A stretch of DNA of 64,000 bases from Bacteroidota bacterium (GTDB lineage: Bacteria > Bacteroidota > Bacteroidia > Sphingobacteriales > Sphingobacteriaceae). The stretch lies in the NCBI GenBank assembly GCA_023450085.1, contig JAEXHI010000015.1, positions 60,162 through 124,161 of the forward strand, given 5' to 3'. Both the position numbers and the translations under genes were made by a program. Under the pieces are notes generated by a model. The model was not told the origin of the DNA. It ran no database searches and was given only the letters and a program-made list of their open reading frames with translations. This document shows positions 34,760 to 42,445 of the stretch, in pieces; within the stretch, counting starts at the first letter, position 1; every line of letters starts with the position of its first letter.

Positions 34760-34867
34760 ATTGTAATCAATTTTCCTACAAAGTAGCATCGTTAGACTGA
34801 CAATGTTATGGCAGGGTGATTTTACATATGATGATAAACTAGAAATCGAACTTAGGTAAAGTGGGAG

Positions 34868-36403
34868 CTATTGAATATTGCCTGCCGCCCTTTCTTTTCT
34901 GAGGAGGCTATCAATGTCGACGTTCGGTTTGCTTAACAAGATGATTTGTGTGCCATTTTCCCTAGCAAAGCGGTTGTTGATCTTATCCAGTACCTGTACA
35001 CTTCGGAAAAGGCGATGATCTCTTTCAAAGTCGGTATTTGAGGCCGTTTTAATCCTAATGACCGTTTCGATGTCTCTATCTAGGTTTAACCATTTGATAT
35101 AATCAGGAATAAAGGCATCTGCTTTTACTGTTTTATGTTTGGTGTAGTAATTAATGGCGCCAGCTTGCCCATAGTTATCACATAAAATAAAAACAGTGCT
35201 TTTGTTCGGTAATTTCTCGTAAATGGAATCTATTTTGGAAGCCAGTTCTTTCCAGCCTAGCATGTCGGCAAAATCTTGTGCAATGGGATGTTTTTCGCCA
35301 TCTTCCCAAGTATGCTCGCTAAAAGGACGTTTTTGTTCAGCGGCTTTTACATATTGCTCAGGAGTGAAAATTGGTAAAGAAATCTTCACCATGGCATAGA
35401 AGAAAAACAGCATAATGGCAAATAGCAGGTATCGTAGGTAAAACTTCCATCCGCTTTGTAGTAGTTGTGATAAATAAATGGCTCCAAAGGCAAAAAAGAT
35501 AGGATATAAACCAATAGCGTAATAAGCCTTTGCTTTTAAGTAGATGAAAATTGCCAGCGTAAATACGAGCGCCCAAAAGAATAGTCGATAAGGTTTAAAG
35601 GCTGAAAAAGTGAAGAAGGAAACAAAGGCTGCAATTAAAATGGGAAGCGAGCCTATAAAAAAGAAGAATTGTTCCTTCACAAAGCTCATCCTTTTTACGT
35701 GTACCAACTGCGTTTCGGCCAGTTCTTTCATGTGCGAAAACACTGGGAAATCATTTTGGTATTGCCAAATCAAGTTAGGAGCAATCAGTATTAAAGCAAG
35801 TAATCCGGCATAGTATAAATGAGGATTGGCATACAAACGCCTTTGACTGGTTAAAGGCAGTGCCAGTAATATACCCACTAGGCAAAATGCGATGTTGTAT
35901 TTATTTAAAAAGCCTAAAGCGAAACTTAAGGCCAGCCAATACAGCCATTTTTGATGATTGGTTTGTATAAATTGGATGAGGGTAAAATAAAGGAGTGTCC
36001 AGCTGAGAATATCTAAAGCATTAGGTTGATATAAGATATTGATACGCACCAATACCGACAAAAGCAAGCCTGTAGCGGCCAAAATGCAAGCAAACAAATT
36101 ACCTTTAAGACGCTCTACTGTTTTCCATACCACTACAATAGTTAAAGCTCCAAAAAGCGCAGGAAAAAATCTTACCCAAAATACACTATTCCCTAATTGG
36201 AAGATGACCCATGAAATTAAGGAAGTGATAGGAGGCACCGAATGGAAACCCCAATCTAAATGATGCGCTTGGTCTAAATGCAAATACTCATCTCGTTGAA
36301 GTTCGTATACTGGATTAACCACTAGGTATTGCAAAACTATTTTAACTACAACAAATAGGAACAGGATAAGGTTATTCGTTTGCTTAGTGCTTGATTTGTC
36401 CAT
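34868..36403 (-). CDS. GT39-type (ArnT/PMT-like) integral membrane glycosyltransferase
   Basis: A 511-residue polytopic membrane protein of the GT-C superfamily. The N-terminal helix is followed by the family hallmark E-L-Q-R-D-E-Y-L-H-L, an acidic loop motif (D-E) in the first extracytoplasmic loop, then about ten more hydrophobic helices and a soluble C-terminal domain (about 370-511). Such enzymes transfer a sugar from a polyprenyl carrier to lipid A, protein or polysaccharide outside the membrane. The acceptor and donor are unknown. No operon partner is nearby: the GyrI-like gene follows 78 nt downstream on the same strand. Confidence 0.88.
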   Translation of the reverse strand: MDKSSTKQTNNLILFLFVVVKIVLQYLVVNPVYELQRDEYLHLDQAHHLDWGFHSVPPITSLISWVIFQLGNSVFWVRFFPALFGALTIVVVWKTVERLKGNLFACILAATGLLLSVLVRINILYQPNALDILSWTLLYFTLIQFIQTNHQKWLYWLALSFALGFLNKYNIAFCLVGILLALPLTSQRRLYANPHLYYAGLLALILIAPNLIWQYQNDFPVFSHMKELAETQLVHVKRMSFVKEQFFFFIGSLPILIAAFVSFFTFSAFKPYRLFFWALVFTLAIFIYLKAKAYYAIGLYPIFFAFGAIYLSQLLQSGWKFYLRYLLFAIMLFFFYAMVKISLPIFTPEQYVKAAEQKRPFSEHTWEDGEKHPIAQDFADMLGWKELASKIDSIYEKLPNKSTVFILCDNYGQAGAINYYTKHKTVKADAFIPDYIKWLNLDRDIETVIRIKTASNTDFERDHRLFRSVQVLDKINNRFARENGTQIILLSKPNVDIDSLLRKERAAGNIQ

Positions 36404-36520
36404 GAGTGGTTATTTAGGTGCTAGGCTATTAGAAACAGCAAGTTTTACATTGTTACATGTACAGGCCACTTGCGCTTTAAAAGTAAGGCACAAAGAAATT
36501 AATCCCCGTGCCTTGCTTGC

Positions 36521-38485
36521 TTATTTTTTTATTGGTGCCCTTTTGTTGAGTTCCTCTATAGGCATATTCATCATGCGGCCAATAGGTTTTTTATTACGGT
36601 AAGTAATTACTCGCAGCATATTGGCATCAATAGGTACCACTAATGGTTCAGTGTATTTAGGGTAAAACTGATCAGGGAAAGAATTATCGAAGCTGTAATA
36701 GATATCTAAACCTTCTACCTCTGTGTTCAGTGTGACTAAAAGTTTGCCATCGGCGGTGCGTTTCACGTTAAAGATAGGGTCATAAACACTAGGTGCATAT
36801 TTGGTTTCGGCAATATCTAAACGTTCAAAGTGCTGTTCAGTACGGCTAAAGAAATTTTTCCAGTTTTTCTTTTCCTTTGGGCTCCATACACTTTCTGCTA
36901 AGGCAAAACCTCGTGGCCAAGTCATGTATTCTGCTTGACGGATATTGTAAACTTGTTCGGTCCATAAATTGCCTTGCCCGCCTTTAATGTATTTCGGGTC
37001 AACACCTTCTGGAACGGGGTCAAATTCGTAAGTTCTGCTTAACCTTAAACCTTTGTAAACCTTAGGCTCTGTAATCTCATCGGCTTGCATGTAATCCAAA
37101 TAAGCATATTGCGTTGGACTCATTACTACTTCGTGCTTGTTCTTAGCTGCTTCTACGCCATATTTCATATCTCTCCAGCTCATTACGGCAGTACTTTGTG
37201 ATACACCACCTTCTAGTACTTCGTCCCAAGCCATAAAACGTTTGCCATGTTTGGCTACTATTTTCTCTAATCTACGCTCAAAATAACCCTGTACTTGTGC
37301 CATGGTTTTAAGATTTTCGCGCTTCATCAGCTCTGCAATTTGAGGGTTCTTCTCCCAGTAGTTGTGAGGAGCTTCATCGCCACCCATGTGCATATATTCG
37401 AATGGGAAAATTTTGGCTACTTGGGCTACTACGGTATCTAAAAACTCATAAACCTTTTCGTTAGCTGGGCATAAGGTATTGTCAACCATCGCTAATGGTG
37501 GGGCACCACGACTCCAGTCCATAATACGTTCGCCACTGCGTACTTTGTAGTTCACGGCTTCAGGTGTACAGGAAAGCTCTGGATAAGAAGCAATGGCTGC
37601 TAAGCTGTGACCTGGGACATCTACCTCTGGTAAAATATTTACAAACCTGTCTTTGGCATAGGCTACCAGTTCTTTAAGGTCTTCTTGAGTATAAAAACCA
37701 CCATAGTTACGGGGTTCATCAGGTTTCGGCGGAATAAAATTTCCAAAAGTACCCACACGTTTTACATTCCAGGCACCTACTTCGGTAAGTTTAGGGTAGC
37801 CTTTAATTTCTATTCTCCAACCTTCGTCATCGGTTAAGTGAAGGTGTAAAATATTGTATTTGTAACGCACCATGGCATCAATGTACTGTTTCACTTCTTC
37901 TTTGGTGAAAAAATGTCTAGCTACATCAAACATCAATCCTCTCCAGCCCAAACGAGGGTAGTCGGTAATGTTGATACAAGGAATTTGCCATTTAATGTCT
38001 TTAACTTCTTCCTTGCTTTCTATCTCTTTAGGCAATAATTGAATTAAGGTTTGTACGCCATAAAAAATACCAGCAGGTTTGTTGGCCGTGATGGTAATTT
38101 GCTGAGGGCTTACCTGTAAATGGTAACCTTCTGCGCCAATTAAGGCATCATTTTTATCGTTAAGTACCAATTTGATATTTGCAGAAGTGGTTGCTGCTGC
38201 GGTGGAGCTTACAAAATATCCAGTAGCAACTCCTAATCGTTCCTGTAAAAAGGTAATGGATTGTTTGAGCTCTGTAGGTTTAGTCGCATGTATGAGGATG
38301 CTTTGAGGTAAAATAAAATGACCTTCTTGCTTAATAACAGTTACGGGCTCTGGAATAATGGCAATTTCGCTGTGGGCATGGTTAGCGGTTTGGTTAAATA
38401 CCATGCCATCAGTAGCTACTACCGTGCTTTGTGCAAGGGCACCTAGCGAAACGGACAATAGCATTGACGATAGTAATAATTTCAT
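36521..38485 (-). CDS. Beta-N-acetylhexosaminidase, GH20
   Basis: A 654-residue secreted enzyme that removes terminal beta-GlcNAc/GalNAc. The start at 38485 gives the signal peptide M-K-L-L-L-S-S-M-L; the upstream ATG at 38512 is less likely. The GH20b beta domain covers about 40-175, and the GH20 catalytic barrel begins at P-R-L-G-W-R-G-L-M-F-D-V-A-R-H-F. The catalytic pair Asp-Glu is in H-M-G-G-D-E-A-P-H (D370, E371). Substrate-binding Trp residues are seen in M-S-W-R-D-M and G-N-L-W-T-E. A C-terminal beta domain closes the protein. It could act on chitin-derived oligosaccharides, host or cell-wall glycans. The CBM14-like protein elsewhere in the window raises a chitin theme; that link is inference. 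Confidence 0.94.
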   Translation of the reverse strand: MKLLLSSMLLSVSLGALAQSTVVATDGMVFNQTANHAHSEIAIIPEPVTVIKQEGHFILPQSILIHATKPTELKQSITFLQERLGVATGYFVSSTAAATTSANIKLVLNDKNDALIGAEGYHLQVSPQQITITANKPAGIFYGVQTLIQLLPKEIESKEEVKDIKWQIPCINITDYPRLGWRGLMFDVARHFFTKEEVKQYIDAMVRYKYNILHLHLTDDEGWRIEIKGYPKLTEVGAWNVKRVGTFGNFIPPKPDEPRNYGGFYTQEDLKELVAYAKDRFVNILPEVDVPGHSLAAIASYPELSCTPEAVNYKVRSGERIMDWSRGAPPLAMVDNTLCPANEKVYEFLDTVVAQVAKIFPFEYMHMGGDEAPHNYWEKNPQIAELMKRENLKTMAQVQGYFERRLEKIVAKHGKRFMAWDEVLEGGVSQSTAVMSWRDMKYGVEAAKNKHEVVMSPTQYAYLDYMQADEITEPKVYKGLRLSRTYEFDPVPEGVDPKYIKGGQGNLWTEQVYNIRQAEYMTWPRGFALAESVWSPKEKKNWKNFFSRTEQHFERLDIAETKYAPSVYDPIFNVKRTADGKLLVTLNTEVEGLDIYYSFDNSFPDQFYPKYTEPLVVPIDANMLRVITYRNKKPIGRMMNMPIEELNKRAPIKK

Positions 38486-38590
38486 TTTGGATTGGTTTGT
38501 GTGAAATGGCAATTTATTAAAAAAAATTAAAAACTATGGTAAAACCATCAAAGACATTTAAGAACATTTTAGTTTTGAACTATTAATTTA

Positions 38591-38663
38591 ACCACCTAAG
38601 ACACTTTAGTACATCTAAGTTTTAGGATTGTGAGCTAAGGTTCTCTTAGGTGTCTAAGGTGGT
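38591..38663. repeat. Palindrome between GH20 and dacB genes
   Basis: ACCACCTAAGACAC (38591-38604) and GTGTCTAAGGTGGT (38650-38663) are complementary except for one base. The intervening 45 nt contain a further TCTAAG/CTTAGG-like pair. It resembles, without matching, the family A palindromes (ACCACATAG...). It ends 7 nt before the dacB stop and could serve as its terminator. Confidence 0.7.
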
Positions 38664-38670
38664 AAAACTA

Positions 38671-40077
38671 TTACTTTAAAGCATCCAATACCTGAAATAA
38701 TTTCCTGCTAATTCCCGAACCACTGTAGTTATTGATATTGATTACCGCAATGTACTTGTTGCCATTTTTGGCGGTATAATACCCTGCATAAGCGGTTACA
38801 TCGTTAATATTCCCACTTTTAATATTCATGCCGTTATATTCTGGAAAAGAGGCAAGGTAATCGTTAAACCATGTTTCTTTTTGCACTTGAAATAGGATAG
38901 AGGCCATGGTCATCGTAGTAATTCTATTGCCTGGAGAAAGACCACTTCCGTCGATCATATTTAGGGCATTTTTGTCAATTCCTCGGCCTGCCCAAAAATC
39001 AATCACTGCTTTGGCTCCATTTCTGGTACTCGCTTCTTTTCCTTGTTTAAAGGCCATTGTTTTAAGCAGCTGCTCACCATATAGGTTGATGCTTTTTTTC
39101 TGGAACCAATACACCATTTGACTTAAGGTAGGAGAGAAGATGCTCAATAAAGGTTTTTGTTGGTTAGCAATGGTTTTATTCTCCAACGCAAGTAAACGTG
39201 TAGAACTCGCTTGACTGCTGCATGGGATATTTAGGCGTTTTAGGGTGTCTTGTAGGCGATAGGCAGCATCAAAGGCTGGGTCAGGTAAAGAGAGTGAAAT
39301 ACCTGTTTTCTTAATGCCTATTCCCCAAGTACCACGCAAGTAACCGATATTGGTATAAGGAGCCAAAAAACCGTAAGCATTATCGCCAGTACCACTAGCA
39401 CCAGTTTTAAGCTCGTTTACCAATTGAATGTAAGGCGTTTGTGGAACTGTTTTTAAAATTTCTACATTACTGCCAGTACTACCGCCTGGTTTTAAGTGTA
39501 CGTCAAATTGGTTTTCACGCCAGCAAATGGCCGCTCCACCAGCACCGTAATAATTGCCAATGTCTTGCCAAATCCAGCCGGTAGGAATGGTGGAGGTACC
39601 GAAAGCACTGTCATTGCTAATGATACTTCCTTCGATTTTTTTAATGCCTGCTGCTTTAATGGCGGCTACCCATTGGTTAAGAATGTTGTTTTCTTTGGTC
39701 TGCTCATAACGCCATGAACCTAAGGTTGGGTCACCAGAACCAGTGATGATGATATTGCCTTGCAAGGTGCCATCAGCATTGATTGTACCAGTATAAGAAA
39801 GTTTGGTTTCGTAGCGGAAATCCTTTCCTAAAGTATAAAATGCGGTTGCCGAAGTAATGGTTTTTAAGGTAGAAGCCGTGGCTAAACCTACGTTCTCCTT
39901 ATCTGCAAAAATTACTTTTCCTGTGTTGGCATCTAAAACGCAAAGCGATGTTGTAGCATATTTCGCTTGTTCATCGTTTACTAAAACCTGATAGGCTTTT
40001 TCTAGTTTTTGAGCCGTGGTTTGGGCCTGTAGTAACTGTGGAATGATCAGTAATAAACTCAGAAGAATTCTTTTCAT
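38671..40077 (-). CDS. dacB: D-alanyl-D-alanine carboxypeptidase/endopeptidase, PBP4 type (S13)
   Basis: A 468-residue periplasmic penicillin-binding protein with a signal peptide (ending L-Q-A-Q). It trims peptide side chains of murein. Visible motifs: S-T-L-K (SxxK, nucleophile Ser near residue 67), D-G-S-G-L-S-P-G-N-R (SxN-like region) and N-I-K-S-G-N (KTG-like motif). The insertion between SxxK and SxN (about residues 70-330) is typical of class C PBP4. I chose the ATG at 40077 because it opens directly into the signal peptide; 40098 adds seven residues. The gene is transcribed away from asd, after the EreA-like gene. Confidence 0.93.
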   Translation of the reverse strand: MKRILLSLLLIIPQLLQAQTTAQKLEKAYQVLVNDEQAKYATTSLCVLDANTGKVIFADKENVGLATASTLKTITSATAFYTLGKDFRYETKLSYTGTINADGTLQGNIIITGSGDPTLGSWRYEQTKENNILNQWVAAIKAAGIKKIEGSIISNDSAFGTSTIPTGWIWQDIGNYYGAGGAAICWRENQFDVHLKPGGSTGSNVEILKTVPQTPYIQLVNELKTGASGTGDNAYGFLAPYTNIGYLRGTWGIGIKKTGISLSLPDPAFDAAYRLQDTLKRLNIPCSSQASSTRLLALENKTIANQQKPLLSIFSPTLSQMVYWFQKKSINLYGEQLLKTMAFKQGKEASTRNGAKAVIDFWAGRGIDKNALNMIDGSGLSPGNRITTMTMASILFQVQKETWFNDYLASFPEYNGMNIKSGNINDVTAYAGYYTAKNGNKYIAVININNYSGSGISRKLFQVLDALK

Positions 40078-40135
40078 TGTATGGATTTTTCTTAACAAGA
40101 ATGTTTGGAAATATAACTCACAAAAGCGGTTTTAT

Positions 40136-41320
40136 CTATTTGGGAAATTGTGCTGCGGTAAATTCTGGTACCACTACCAATAAATCAAAGCCTTTAATGA
40201 TACGCGATAACCTCACATCAGTAATTTTGATTTTTCCCTTGCTGATCGCCTCTCTTATCGGCAACATATCAAAACACTGCCACTCACCGTTTTGTACTAA
40301 TTTTAAAAATGGTTGTAGAGATTTTAAGTAGCCAGCTCCTTCATCAATCTTTTCTGCAGGAAACCCTTGGAAAGGAGAAGCCTGTAATCCTGATTTTCCA
40401 ATGATCATGAGGTGCATAGAGTTGGTAAATTGGCTGTCGGCGACACTGTTAACTAAGTTTCCAATATCAAATATCTCTAATAAGCTTTCTCCTTTGGCCG
40501 CATGATTGGCACCGTATTTATAAAGATTTTTCTTGTTCACCCACTCATTGTATTTCTCCATCAATTGGTTTTTCATGAGTTGTATCCTTAAGTGATGGTT
40601 TTGCGATTTATAAATTTTAGCGGTTAGCTTTAACGCTGCTATTATTTTTTTCTCATTAGCGCTTAGCGGTAGTGTAGAAAGTTCAGTAATCTTCTTTTCG
40701 AAATCATCGGTATACAAATAGAATGGGTTTTTTTGGTCTTTTAAAAAAGCAGCAAAATGACTTTTTGACTGATCTCTAATCACCTCGTAGATCGCTTTTG
40801 CCCTTTTGTTTTTAGTGGTTTGCATCAGCTCATTGCAGATTAAGCGATCAGCAACCAATAAAATTTGATCGGTGCCACGAATATTGGTGTTGTTTTTTAT
40901 CAATTGCTTGAGGAGGTCAAATTCCGACTCAAAAGCATAGAAAGAAAAGGTATTTCCATAATCAGCTGTATATTTTTTTAAGGCATCTGCCGAAAGCGTT
41001 TTCACCTTCTGCTCAAAAATATGGGCAGTAAATGGATCGATTTCACAGAAAAAATTATCGAACTTAATTTGCTCGGCAATTTTTGAAACAAAAAATGGAA
41101 CTTCATTCGTGAAATGTTCTTCACCAACCATTACATTGCTGCTTTTTTTAGCTTGGTCTAGTATTTTATCCCAGCCTGAGCCTTTAAAGTGGTTGGCTTC
41201 TTTAACGAAGCTTGTTTGGTTGTTTTTAGCCAATGCTGTAATTAAACTATCTTGAGCAAAGGCAGCGCTTGCAAAGAGTACAGTAACTAAAGTAAGTGTA
41301 ATGATTCTTTTAAACATCAT
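40136..41320 (-). CDS. Secreted protein of the erythromycin-esterase/ChaN-like fold (putative)
   Basis: A 394-residue protein with a signal peptide (1-22, ending A-F-A-Q). The motif V-M-V-G-E-E-H-F-T-N-E-V-P-F-F near residue 65 resembles the G-E-x-H-x-x-x-E signature of the EreA/ChaN/Tiki superfamily. The next acidic residues (F-F-C-E-I-D-P) and later F-Y-A-F-E-S-E-F-D keep the pattern. That superfamily includes esterases, haem-binding proteins and metalloproteases, so the reaction cannot be named. It starts 58 nt before the dacB start, on the same strand, and may be transcribed with it. Confidence 0.7.
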   Translation of the reverse strand: MMFKRIITLTLVTVLFASAAFAQDSLITALAKNNQTSFVKEANHFKGSGWDKILDQAKKSSNVMVGEEHFTNEVPFFVSKIAEQIKFDNFFCEIDPFTAHIFEQKVKTLSADALKKYTADYGNTFSFYAFESEFDLLKQLIKNNTNIRGTDQILLVADRLICNELMQTTKNKRAKAIYEVIRDQSKSHFAAFLKDQKNPFYLYTDDFEKKITELSTLPLSANEKKIIAALKLTAKIYKSQNHHLRIQLMKNQLMEKYNEWVNKKNLYKYGANHAAKGESLLEIFDIGNLVNSVADSQFTNSMHLMIIGKSGLQASPFQGFPAEKIDEGAGYLKSLQPFLKLVQNGEWQCFDMLPIREAISKGKIKITDVRLSRIIKGFDLLVVVPEFTAAQFPK

Positions 41321-41351
41321 AGTACGTGGTTGGAAAAAGTTTATTCATAAA

Positions 41352-41377
41352 AAAAGTGATGTTAATACATCACTTTT
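41352..41377 (-). terminator. Rho-independent terminator after asd
   Basis: AAAAGTGATGT (41352-41362) pairs perfectly with ACATCACTTTT (41367-41377), loop TAAT. As read on the minus strand the hairpin is followed by T7. It lies 24 nt beyond the asd stop. Confidence 0.85.
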
Positions 41378-41400
41378 AAAGTCCCTTTAGGGATGAGGTT

Positions 41401-42390
41401 TTAAACAAGCTTGTTGTCTATTAAATATTCTGCAATTTGCACGGTGTTGGTAGCAGCACCTTTACGTAAGTTGTCAGCAACAATCCACATGTTTAGCGCT
41501 TTATCGTGTGATTCGTCTCTGCGTAAACGACCTACAAATACCTCATCTTTTTCATGAGCATCTTTAGGCATAGGATATTTTAAATTAGCTACATCGTCAA
41601 CTACAATTAAGCCTGGTGCTTCTTCTAGGATACGACGAACATCAGCTAAATCGAAATCGTTTTCAAACTCAACGTTTACTGATTCAGAGTGACCACCCAT
41701 TACCGGGATACGAACCGTAGTAGCTGTAACACGGATGCTGTCGTCGCCCATGATTTTGTTGGTTTCTTTCACCATTTTCATTTCTTCTTTGGTGTAACCA
41801 TTATCAGTGAAAACATCAATGTGTGGCAATACGTTCAAGTCAATTTCGTACGGATAAGCTTTAGGACCATCAATACCTTTACGCTCGTTCATTAATTGAT
41901 CAACTGCTTTAACGCCAGTACCTGTTACCGATTGGTAAGTAGAAACCACTACACGTTTGATTTTGTATTTTTTGTGCAATGGTTGTAAAGCTACCACCAT
42001 CTGTATGGTTGAACAGTTTGGATTAGCAATAATTTTGTCTTCTTTGGTTAATACGTGTGCGTTTACCTCTGGTACAACCAATTTTTTGGTAGGATCCATT
42101 CTCCAAGCAGAAGAATTATCAATTACCGTAGTGCCCACTTCTGCAAAACGAGGAGCTACTTCTAAAGAGGTGCTACCACCTGCTGAAAAGATAGCAATAT
42201 CAGGACGAAGACTAATAGCAGTATCAATGCTAACAATTGGATATTCCTTACCCTTAAACTTAATTAACTTACCAACGCTCTTCTCTGAGGCTACTGGGAT
42301 TAATTCGGTCAACGGGAAATTTCTTTCTTCCAATACTTTTAACATAACGGTACCTACCAATCCGGTGGCACCTACAACTGCAACTTTCAT
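41401..42390 (-). CDS. asd: Aspartate-semialdehyde dehydrogenase
   Basis: Asd reduces aspartyl-4-phosphate to aspartate semialdehyde with NADPH, the branch point to lysine/diaminopimelate, threonine and methionine. The 329-residue protein has the N-terminal Rossmann motif G-A-T-G-L-V-G-T-V, the catalytic Cys in N-P-N-C-S-T-I-Q and the catalytic His in G-G-H-S-E-S-V-N. The length is that of the family. It is divergent from the lamin-tail gene, with only 55 nt between the two starts, so their promoters overlap. A strong terminator follows the stop. Confidence 0.97.
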   Translation of the reverse strand: MKVAVVGATGLVGTVMLKVLEERNFPLTELIPVASEKSVGKLIKFKGKEYPIVSIDTAISLRPDIAIFSAGGSTSLEVAPRFAEVGTTVIDNSSAWRMDPTKKLVVPEVNAHVLTKEDKIIANPNCSTIQMVVALQPLHKKYKIKRVVVSTYQSVTGTGVKAVDQLMNERKGIDGPKAYPYEIDLNVLPHIDVFTDNGYTKEEMKMVKETNKIMGDDSIRVTATTVRIPVMGGHSESVNVEFENDFDLADVRRILEEAPGLIVVDDVANLKYPMPKDAHEKDEVFVGRLRRDESHDKALNMWIVADNLRKGAATNTVQIAEYLIDNKLV

Positions 42391-42445
42391 TTTTTTCTTG
42401 ATTATTTGTATTATATTTAAAATTAAAAATGTTCAATTCCCAAAT

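Noticed and set aside
34760..34789. N-terminal extension of the GyrI-like protein from an upstream ATG
   Set aside because: Adds ten residues outside the fold; the ATG at 34759 starts the family-like sequence.
41957..42445. Long open frame on the plus strand continuing upstream of the lamin-tail gene over asd
   Set aside because: It is antisense to the well-conserved asd gene, and the downstream gene starts at a proper signal peptide at 42446. The longer frame is not a gene.
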